Shown here: positions 35,850 to 43,500 of the stretch, piece after piece
How the letters are laid out: every line of letters starts with the position of its first letter
How positions within the stretch are numbered: position 1 is the first letter of the stretch
Source: an uncultured Bacteroidales bacterium
Lineage (GTDB): Bacteria > Bacteroidota > Bacteroidia > Bacteroidales > Paludibacteraceae
Direction of reading: 5' to 3'
DNA length: 64,000 nucleotides
Assembly (NCBI GenBank): GCA_946616535.1
Contig: CAMOJA010000007.1
Coordinates: forward strand, 1 to 64,000
The notes under the pieces: model-generated
Databases searched by the model: none
Told to the model about the DNA's origin: nothing
Seen by the model: only the letters and a program-made list of their open reading frames with translations
Program-made: the position numbers and the translations under genes

Positions 35850-36713
35850 ATGGAAGATAGTTCAATCAAACTATTTGAGAGTAAGAAGATCCGCACATTG
35901 TGGGATGAACAACAGGAGAAATACTACTTCTCCATTGTGGATGTGATCGAGGTGTTAACCGATTCGGATAGACCTCGAAAGTATTGGAGTGATCTTAAGA
36001 GTAGGTTACAGAAGGAAGGAAGTGAGTTGTCCGCAAAAATCGGACAACTGAAATTACCCTCTGCTGATGGAAAGAATTATTTAACCGATGTTGCTGATAC
36101 TGAGCAACTTATGCGCCTCATTCAATCTATCCCTTCTAAGAAAGCAGAGCCGTTTAAGTTATGGTTGGCGCAAGTGGGAAGAGAGCGTTTGGATCAATTG
36201 CAAGATCCGGAATTAAGCATTCAGCAAGCTTTGCGAGACTACAAGCGTCTTGGATATTCGGATAACTGGATCAACCAGCGTCTCAAGAGCATTGAGATTC
36301 GCAAAGACTTGACCGACCAATGGGACCAGCATGGCGTGAAAGATAGTTTAGAGTACGCAACGCTGACAGATATCCTTTATCAAGCATGGTCGGGCAAAAC
36401 CGCTCGAGAGTATAAGAAATTCAAAGGTCTGAAGAAGGAGAACCTTCGGGATAATATGACCAATGAAGAATTAGTGCTCAATATGTTAGCGGAATTGTCT
36501 GCTACCAGTATCACTCGCAGCGAAAATCCTTCCACTATGGAAGAAAACAAAGAGGTTGCAGCACGTGGCGGAAAAGTAGCACGTGTGGCACGAGAAGAGT
36601 TGGAGGCCCAAACCGGCAAGAAAGTAGTATCTCCTCTCAGCGCCAAACGTTTCTTTGAAAGTCAAAAGCCAACCTTACCCTTCGACAAAGAAGACGAGGA
36701 TAAAGAAGAATAA
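35850..36713 (+). CDS. Bro-N domain protein (phage-antirepressor-like)
   Basis: 287 residues from the ATG at 35850, which matches the paralogue at 1-82. The Bro-N domain covers about 1-110 (WDEQQEKYYFSIVDVIEVL, DSDRPRKYWSDLKSRL, KNYLTDVADTEQLMRLIQSI). A helical basic domain follows (about 120-280). The family is found in phages and mobile islands and often regulates or antagonises repressors. It is flanked on both sides by the twin leader hairpin. No integrase or phage structural gene is visible nearby. Confidence 0.8.
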   Translation: MEDSSIKLFESKKIRTLWDEQQEKYYFSIVDVIEVLTDSDRPRKYWSDLKSRLQKEGSELSAKIGQLKLPSADGKNYLTDVADTEQLMRLIQSIPSKKAEPFKLWLAQVGRERLDQLQDPELSIQQALRDYKRLGYSDNWINQRLKSIEIRKDLTDQWDQHGVKDSLEYATLTDILYQAWSGKTAREYKKFKGLKKENLRDNMTNEELVLNMLAELSATSITRSENPSTMEENKEVAARGGKVARVAREELEAQTGKKVVSPLSAKRFFESQKPTLPFDKEDEDKEE

Positions 36714-36736
36714 ATCGTGTCATTTTTACCAATTTA

Positions 36737-36772
36737 TTTGTATATTCCAAATATATATATATAGTATCTTCG
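36737..36772 (+). promoter_or_regulatory. Promoter-like sequence of the right twin leader, with (AT)6 in the spacer
   Basis: TTTG at 36737 and TATCTTCG at 36765, 28 nt apart instead of 24. The spacer contains ATATATATATATA (36751-36763), so loss of two AT units would restore the normal register. Confidence 0.45.
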
Positions 36773-36990
36773 GCACGCCCTTATTTGCTATGCAAACAAG
36801 GAATCAGGTGATTTGAGTCCGTATTGCCTCCGAGATTACTCTTAGATGAGTCTTTCTTGAGTCCGATAACATGTTTGTAAACCACAATAAATCAATTGGC
36901 TATAAAAGCAGAAAAAATGAAATGGTGAGAAGCAAGGCGGCAAGCGCACCAAGGTTAATGAGCCGCAAAATGCAGTAAAATCTGCAAAAA
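36773..36990 (+). ncRNA. Candidate small RNA, right twin
   Basis: Same 5' hairpin as the left twin (CCTTATTTGC-TAT-GCAAACAAGG), then unrelated sequence with a repeated TTGAGTCCG and a TGCAG/CTGCA hairpin (36971-36986) followed by A-rich sequence. No reading frame in this 354-bp gap. Confidence 0.35.
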
Positions 36991-37002
36991 ATGGCATACA
37001 CA

Positions 37003-37034
37003 TTTGTGTATGTCATTATTTTTTTGTAATTTTG
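37003..37034 (+). promoter_or_regulatory. Promoter of preA, with a hairpin across the -33 box
   Basis: TTTG at 37003 and TAATTTTG at 37027 (24-nt register). The -33 lies in the centre of GGCATACACA-TT-TGTGTATGTC (36993-37014), which could be an operator dyad or a terminator of the upstream RNA. Confidence 0.65.
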
Positions 37035-37067
37035 CCGCGCAAAATATTTTTTAATCCGTCTGATTCA

Positions 37068-38516
37068 ATGTTACACATGAACGAAGAGGCTGCTCGCTGC
37101 CTATTATGCGAGAACGCACCGTGTGGCGAAAAAACAGCACGTGCTATCCGCGCGCTGCGTTTTGATAACCTCTGGACTGCCCGTGAGTTATTTGCCCAAC
37201 TGAATGATGCCGAGATAGAAGCTGCCGAAAAAGCCTGTATCCATTATGATCGGCCTATTCGTATCGCGGAACTGCGTTCGCAAGTGGAGAGTGGAGAGTC
37301 AAGAGTGGAGAGTGGAGAATTACCTTCGCTGGAGTTGAATTTCTGCGATATGGTATGCGAGAACCCGTTCTTCCTCGCCAGTTCGGCCATATGCACGAAC
37401 TATGAGATGGTAGCGCGTGCGTTGGAGGCGGGATGGGCAGGCGTGTTCTACAAGACGATAAGCAAACAGGATATTCGTGAGGTGAGTCCACGTTTTGATG
37501 CGGTGCGCAAAGAAGGAACGCCCTTCGTCGGTTTCCGTAACATGGAGCAGTTGAGCGAGAACCCCTATCAGGTGGACTTCGATATACTCCATCGGCTGAA
37601 AGTGAACTACCCGACGAAACGTATCGTCGCTTCTATCATGGGTCAGACCGAAGAGGAGTGGATTGAATTGGCCAAGATGGCTGAAGAGGCAGGATGCGAT
37701 GCAGTAGAACTCAATTTTTCCTGCCCGCAGATGAGGCTGACAGGTCTGGGTTCAGATATCGGGCAGAACGACGAACTGATTCTTTTCTATACCTCTTTCG
37801 TTAAGAATGCCGTTTCTATTCCTGTAATTCCGAAAATGACGCCGAACGTGATGTCGATGTCCAAGCCGGCCATGGCTTCTTTCTACGGCGGAGCGAATGG
37901 TATCAGCGCGATCAATACCATCAAGTCCATCACTATGAGCGAAGGCGCGGAAGTGAGTGGCAAGAAGACTGTGAGCGGTTACTCAGGCAAGGCTGTCAAA
38001 CCCATCGCGCTTCGAATGATCTACGAGATGACGGGTAACCCGATCTTGCAGAAAGCGGGTGCCGAGAAGCATATGGATATCAGCGGTATCGGCGGTATTG
38101 AGACCTGGCGTGATGCGCTGGAGTTCATCCAACTGGGTTGCCGTAACGTACAGGTCTGCACAGCTGTCATGCAATACGGCTACCGCATCATCGACGACCT
38201 CATCCTCGGTCTGCAACATTACATGCAGGAACGCGGTATCGTGGAGTTGAAGAAGTTGGTAGGCGAAGAACTGAAGAATATCGTTCTGCCGCATGATCTC
38301 GACCGCAAGACGATGGTCTTCCCCAAGATCGACCGTGAGAAATGTATCGGTTGCGGCCGTTGTTATATCTCGTGTATGGATGGCGGTCACCAGGCCATCG
38401 CCTTTGGCGAGGACCGCAAACCGCGTATCATCGGTCAGAAATGCGTCGGATGTCACCTATGCAAACTGGTCTGCCCTACGGGTGCTATCGGTGCGGCAAA
38501 ACGAATTGACAAGTAA
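37068..38516 (+). CDS. preA: NAD-dependent dihydropyrimidine dehydrogenase-like protein (PreA family)
   Basis: 482 residues from the ATG at 37068; earlier in-frame starts overlap the promoter. N-terminal cysteine-rich segment (about 1-60, AARCLLCENAPC) resembling the first domain of GltD/PreT, then a dihydroorotate-dehydrogenase-like FMN barrel (about 85-400, AVELNFSCPQMRLTGLGSDI, IGGIETWRDALEF), then two 4Fe-4S motifs (CIGCGRCYISC, CVGCHLCKLVCPTGA). It reduces uracil/thymine with NADH in the known family. The partner PreT is not adjacent. A heptamer array lies in frame at about residues 73-85. Confidence 0.88.
   Translation: MLHMNEEAARCLLCENAPCGEKTARAIRALRFDNLWTARELFAQLNDAEIEAAEKACIHYDRPIRIAELRSQVESGESRVESGELPSLELNFCDMVCENPFFLASSAICTNYEMVARALEAGWAGVFYKTISKQDIREVSPRFDAVRKEGTPFVGFRNMEQLSENPYQVDFDILHRLKVNYPTKRIVASIMGQTEEEWIELAKMAEEAGCDAVELNFSCPQMRLTGLGSDIGQNDELILFYTSFVKNAVSIPVIPKMTPNVMSMSKPAMASFYGGANGISAINTIKSITMSEGAEVSGKKTVSGYSGKAVKPIALRMIYEMTGNPILQKAGAEKHMDISGIGGIETWRDALEFIQLGCRNVQVCTAVMQYGYRIIDDLILGLQHYMQERGIVELKKLVGEELKNIVLPHDLDRKTMVFPKIDREKCIGCGRCYISCMDGGHQAIAFGEDRKPRIIGQKCVGCHLCKLVCPTGAIGAAKRIDK
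37283..37317. repeat. Heptamer array, 5 units, inside preA
   Basis: AGTGGAG x2, AGTCAAG, AGTGGAG x2; encodes VESGESRVESGE in the linker between the N-terminal and FMN domains. Confidence 0.9.
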
Positions 38517-38525
38517 ATAGAATAT

Positions 38526-39395
38526 ATGAAAAAACTTCTTTTAGGCATATTGGTGCTCTGTCTCGTTGCTTGCCAAAGTACGGAAGAGCAATTGATGAAC
38601 CGCGCAGAGGAACTATGTCAGTACATTCCGGACCACACGCTGTTGGAGCGCTCGAAAGACTATATGACCCCGGATTTTTATGCCATCCTGGATACGATGT
38701 TTTATCGCCTTCCGGAACACGAAGCGATGGATCACGAATGGCTCTATTATTTCGTAACAGGCAATGGCGGTACGATCGCAAACTACGAGGTGACTGCGGT
38801 GGATCAGTTGGACGACGACCATGCCGTCGCGACCATTCTGGTGCATGAAAGTTGGCCGGAAGGCGTGGAAGGAGAGGACGACAACGTGGACGAGATGCAT
38901 CTTTTGTATATGGAGCGTGTGAATGGCGAATGGTTGATGTCGGATTTCGATGGTCATAAAGCGGATTGTATTCGGTATATCGCCAATAATCGCAAGGAGG
39001 AAGCGCTTCGCGAAGCCATCCGTACCTATCTCCTTCGCGAGATTGCTCCGCAGTATCGCCAAGCGGAGTTCTGTGTTCCGACGCTGATGATGGTTCGGGA
39101 GACGGACACCGAAGTGTGGGGCGATTTCTGGGTGTTCTGGTATGAGCAGTCCGGCGATACGCTTCGTATTGTATCCGGAGGAAATCACTCCGGTCGTATG
39201 ACCATCGAAGAGCAAGACGGCAAACCGGTAGTGACCGCGTTTGAACAGACGGTAGACGGAGCCGGAAATGATGCCAGCGCACGCCGTATCTTCGGCTCTT
39301 ATTACGATATCTATATGAATATGCATTCGAACGAATCGGTTCGTGAAGCCGTTCGCGCGGAGCAGTTGGACGAATATGTCCGCAACCATCGATGA
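38526..39395 (+). CDS. Lipoprotein, function unknown
   Basis: 289 residues with a lipobox (LCLVAC, about 12-17). The first half resembles small NTF2/DUF3828-like exported proteins (TPDFYAILDTMFYRLPEHEA, MERVNGEWLMSDFDGH). The second half is a beta-rich domain that starts at about 160 (APQYRQAEFCVPTLMMVRET). It lies between preA and the efflux genes with 9- and 23-bp gaps; no clear functional link. Confidence 0.65.
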   Translation: MKKLLLGILVLCLVACQSTEEQLMNRAEELCQYIPDHTLLERSKDYMTPDFYAILDTMFYRLPEHEAMDHEWLYYFVTGNGGTIANYEVTAVDQLDDDHAVATILVHESWPEGVEGEDDNVDEMHLLYMERVNGEWLMSDFDGHKADCIRYIANNRKEEALREAIRTYLLREIAPQYRQAEFCVPTLMMVRETDTEVWGDFWVFWYEQSGDTLRIVSGGNHSGRMTIEEQDGKPVVTAFEQTVDGAGNDASARRIFGSYYDIYMNMHSNESVREAVRAEQLDEYVRNHR

Positions 39396-39418
39396 GAAAT
39401 AACAAACAATAAATAACT

Positions 39419-40507
39419 ATGTCAACAAAACAACAATCTCTGTTTTTTCTGGCGCTGAGCGCCTTGCTTTTGTCCTCCTGCGGAGGCGGTGAACAAGTAC
39501 CTGCACCGACATCGTACCAAACGCTTACTATTACGAAATCGGACATCACGGTGCCCCTTAAGTACAGCGCGACCTTAAAAGGTACGTCAGACGTAACCAT
39601 CAAGCCGCAGATAAGCGGTCAGCTGATGGAAGTATGTATTACCGAAGGTCAGCAGGTGAAGAAAGGAAAAGTGCTGTTCCGTATCGACAGCCGTAATGCC
39701 CAATTGGAACTTGAATCGGCTGAGGCGAATCTCTTATCCGCTCAAGCGCAAGAAAGCAGCGCTAAGTTAGAGTTCGAGAGCAATCAGAACCTCTATGCCA
39801 AGAATATCGTCAGCAAGTACGTATTGGATAACGCGGAGAACCAATACAAACAAGCAAAGGCTTCTGTAGCGCAATATCAGGCTGCGGTTAATCGCGCACG
39901 CGTGAACTTGGGCTACTGCACGATTACTGCCCCGGTAGATGGTGTGATCGGTTCCATACCTGTGTTTGCCGGCGATCAAGTGGACCCCTCTACGTATCTG
40001 ACCTTGCTCAGCGGTAATGCGAAGATGTATGCCGAGTTCTCCGTTAGTGAGTCGGTATTGGAAGAGCGCGCGAACGGGGAGGCAGACGGAGCATTGGAGA
40101 ATTTCCCGGATGTGACCTTCTTCTTCCGGAGCGGTACGGAGTACAATCAGAAAGGCCGTATCACCAGTATCACCGGTACGGTCGATCGTACGACGGGTGC
40201 GCTGACCTGCAAGGCTACTTTCCCGAACCCGAACGGTGTACTCTATTCCGGTATTCAGGGAACTGTCGTTATCCCGTTTGATGTGAAGGATGTGATCGTT
40301 GTTCCGCAGAACGCAATTGTTCGTCTGCAGAACAAATCGCTGGCCTATAAGGTAGGTCCGGATAGTTGTGCGTATAGTACGATTGTAGAAACGGCCGGTA
40401 TTGGTTCGGATCGTAACTTGGTAGTGATGAGCGGGCTCGAAGTGGGGGATGTGATTGTTACGGAAGGAGCCAATAATCTCGTGGAAGGACAAAGAGTTCT
40501 CTTTTGA
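39419..40507 (+). CDS. RND efflux periplasmic adaptor (membrane-fusion lipoprotein)
   Basis: 362 residues. Lipobox LLLSSC (about 15-20), biotinyl/lipoyl domain (ISGQLMEVCITEGQQVKKGK), coiled-coil hairpin (about 95-165), beta-barrel and membrane-proximal domains (VPQNAIVRLQNKSLAYKV). It bridges the inner-membrane RND pump and the outer-membrane channel. The stop codon falls within the heptamer array at 40502-40536, which forms the spacer to the pump gene. Confidence 0.92.
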   Translation: MSTKQQSLFFLALSALLLSSCGGGEQVPAPTSYQTLTITKSDITVPLKYSATLKGTSDVTIKPQISGQLMEVCITEGQQVKKGKVLFRIDSRNAQLELESAEANLLSAQAQESSAKLEFESNQNLYAKNIVSKYVLDNAENQYKQAKASVAQYQAAVNRARVNLGYCTITAPVDGVIGSIPVFAGDQVDPSTYLTLLSGNAKMYAEFSVSESVLEERANGEADGALENFPDVTFFFRSGTEYNQKGRITSITGTVDRTTGALTCKATFPNPNGVLYSGIQGTVVIPFDVKDVIVVPQNAIVRLQNKSLAYKVGPDSCAYSTIVETAGIGSDRNLVVMSGLEVGDVIVTEGANNLVEGQRVLF

Positions 40508-40536
40508 TTTTTGATTTTAGATTTTTGATTTAAGAT
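40502..40536. repeat. Heptamer array, 5 units, between adaptor and pump genes
   Basis: TTTTGAT-TTTTGAT-TTTAGAT-TTTTGAT-TTAAGAT. The first unit supplies the adaptor TGA stop; the array ends 3 bp before the pump ATG. Confidence 0.9.
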
Positions 40537-40539
40537 TTT

Positions 40540-43500
40540 ATGAAAGAGAATATTTTCATTAAGAGAAGCGTGATGGCAATTTCTATTGCTATTGTCATCA
40601 TGCTCGTTGGATATATCAGCCTCAACACCTTGCCTGTTGAGCAATATCCGGATATTGCACCTCCTACAGTAACCGTAACGGCTTCTTACTCGGGTGCGGA
40701 TGCGAACACATGTATGACTTCCGTCATTCGACCGCTGGAAGAGCAGATTAACGGTGTGCAGGACATGACCTATATGACCGGAAACGCCACGTCTACGGGC
40801 GATATCACGATTTCCGTCTATTTCAAGCAAGGTGCTGACCCCGATATGGCGACCGTTAACGTACAAAACCGTGTGTCGCAAGCGGAGCCTTTACTTCCGG
40901 CAGACGTGCTGCAGACAGGTGTGACGGTAACCAAACGTCAGAATAATATCTTGCAGATCACGGGTCTCAAATCGACCGACGGTAAGTATGACGCGGACTT
41001 CATCTCGAACTATATCGACATCAACATCAAGCCCCGCGTTCAGCGTGTGACGGGTGTGGGTGAGGTCAATAACTTGGGTAACACGTATGCGCTGCGTGTA
41101 TGGTTGAAACCGGACGTCATGGCCCAGTATGGTTTGGACCCGGACGATGTCTCTTCTGCCATCAGTGCGCAGAGTTTCGTTACCTCTACCGGTACGCTCG
41201 GTCAGCAATCCGAGAACGCGTATCAGTACCCGATGGAGTACAAAGGAACACTCAAGTCGATCGAAGAGTTTGAGAACATCGTCATTCGTACCCAGGGTAA
41301 CAGTAACGTGCTGTACCTCAAGGATATTGCAACGGTTGAGATCGGTGCCAAATCCTACACGATGGCTTCGCTCATGGACGGTAAACCCGGCTGCTTCTTT
41401 ATGGTATTCCAATCGCCGGGAGCGAACGCTACGCTGGTGAACGAAAGTCTGGCCGAGTTGTACGAGCAAATCAAGCCGACTCTGCCTGCCGGTCTGGAGT
41501 TCGTCACTTTGCAGACCAGTAATGACTTCCTCTTCGCGGCTATCCACAATGTGGTAGAGACGCTTATCATCGCTATTCTGCTGGTCATCATCGTCGTATA
41601 TTTCTTCTTGCAGAACTGGAAAGCGACCTTGATTCCGTCTATCTCGATTATCGTCTCGCTGCTCGGTACGTTTGCCATCGTGCAGTTAGCAGGATTCTCG
41701 CTAAATATCATCACGCTCTTCGGATTGGTGCTTGCCATCGGTACGGTCGTCGATGATGCCATCGTCGTCGTCGAAGCCGTGATGGCAAAACTCGAAACGG
41801 GCAAAATGCAGGGTTCACCCAAAGACCAGGCCACGCAAGCTACGCGCGAAGCGCTGAGCGAAGTGTCGACGGCTGTTATCTCGTGTACGCTCGTCTTCAT
41901 GGCGGTGTTCATTCCGGTGACTTTTATGAGCGGTACGTCCGGTACGTTCTTCACCCAATTCGGTGTGACCCTCGCCGGAGCAGTAGGCCTCTCCTGCGTC
42001 TGCGCACTCGTGCTTTGTCCTGCGCTCTGTGCGATTCTGATGAGACCGACAGACGAGAAAGCGATTGAAGGCAAGAAATGGAAGGGTATTGACTATTATA
42101 CCAAAGTGGCTTATGAGGCCAGTTACAATGCCATCCTCGGGAAATACCAGGGCGCGGTGCAGAAATACCTCAAACGTCCTGCTTTGTCGTTTGCTTTACT
42201 GGCCGGCGCGATCGTGCTGTTCGTGCTCTTTATGCGCATTCTGCCTTCCGGTCTTGTTCCGCAGGAAGACCAAGGTGTTATCTTATGTGAAGTCCGTATG
42301 CCGGAAGGCTCCACGCTTCATGAGAACGCCGAGATCATGAAAAAGGTAGAGGAGAAAGTGCAGGCTATTCCGGAGATGGAGAGTTATGCGATATGTAGCG
42401 GTTACGGCTTTATCTCGTCCAACGGATCGAGTTACGCTTCGCTTATTATTCGTCTGAAAAACTGGGACGACCGTAAGGGTAACGAGCATTATATCGACAA
42501 TGTGATGTATCGTTTCTACTTCGATTGTATGTCGATTAAGAATGCGCAGGTGTTGCCGTTCCAAATGCCGCAGATTCCGGGATACGGTACCTCGAATGCC
42601 ATCGATCTGCAAGTACAGGATCGCAGCGATGGGGACTTCTCCGATTTCGGAAACAAGACCAATGCGCTGATGGTTAAACTTATGGAACGTCCGGAGATAG
42701 CGAGTGCTATGTCCACTTTCTCGGAGCGTTTCCCGAAATTCAAAGTGCATGTAGATCCCGTTCAGTGCGAACGTGCGGGTACAACCGCTAAAGCAGTACT
42801 GAACACGCTGGGAACGTACTGTGGCGGCTCGTATGTGGGCAACTTCAACCAGTTCAGTAAAGTCTATCAGATTTGGATAAACGCTTCTCCGGAGTATCGT
42901 TTGGATCCCTCGTCGCTGAACAATATGTATATCAAGGTGGCGAACAATAAGATGGCTCCGCTGTCGCAGTTTGTGACGCTCGAAGAGATAGTCGGCTCCT
43001 CCTCGATGAATCACTTCAACCTCTATCAGTCTATCTCCTGCTCCGTAACGCCGGCAAGCGGCTATTCGGAGGCACAGGCGCAGCAGGCTATTGACGAGGT
43101 ATTCAAAGAGAATATGCCGAACTACTGCTCGTACGAATACGGCTCGATGTCCCGTGAGGTGGCTTCCAGTTCCAAGAGTAACACGACCCTCATCATCTAT
43201 GCGATCTGTGTGATCCTGATTTACCTCATCCTGGGTTCGCTCTATAACTCCTGGCTCACGCCATTCGCCGTGCTGCTGTCCGTTCCGTTCGGACTCATGG
43301 GTTCGTTCCTCTTCTCCTATATTGGTAATAAAATGGGCTACCCGGGTATGGAAAACAACGTCTATTTGCAGACCGGTGTCATCATGTTGATCGGTTTGCT
43401 CGCCAAGACAGCGATCCTTATTACGGAGTTCGCGTCGGAGCGTCGTAAACAAGGTCTGTCGATTGTAGATGCTGCGTTTGAGGCATGTAAGGAACGTCTC

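Noticed and set aside
37032..37067. TTG start for preA
   Set aside because: It lies within the -7 box, so it cannot be in the mRNA.
39392..39419. A-rich period-7 pattern before the efflux adaptor
   Set aside because: AGAAATA-ACAAACA-ATAAATA has period 7 only loosely and could be chance in A-rich sequence.
38485..39603. 372-codon frame opposite the lipoprotein and adaptor genes
   Set aside because: Antisense shadow crossing two real genes.
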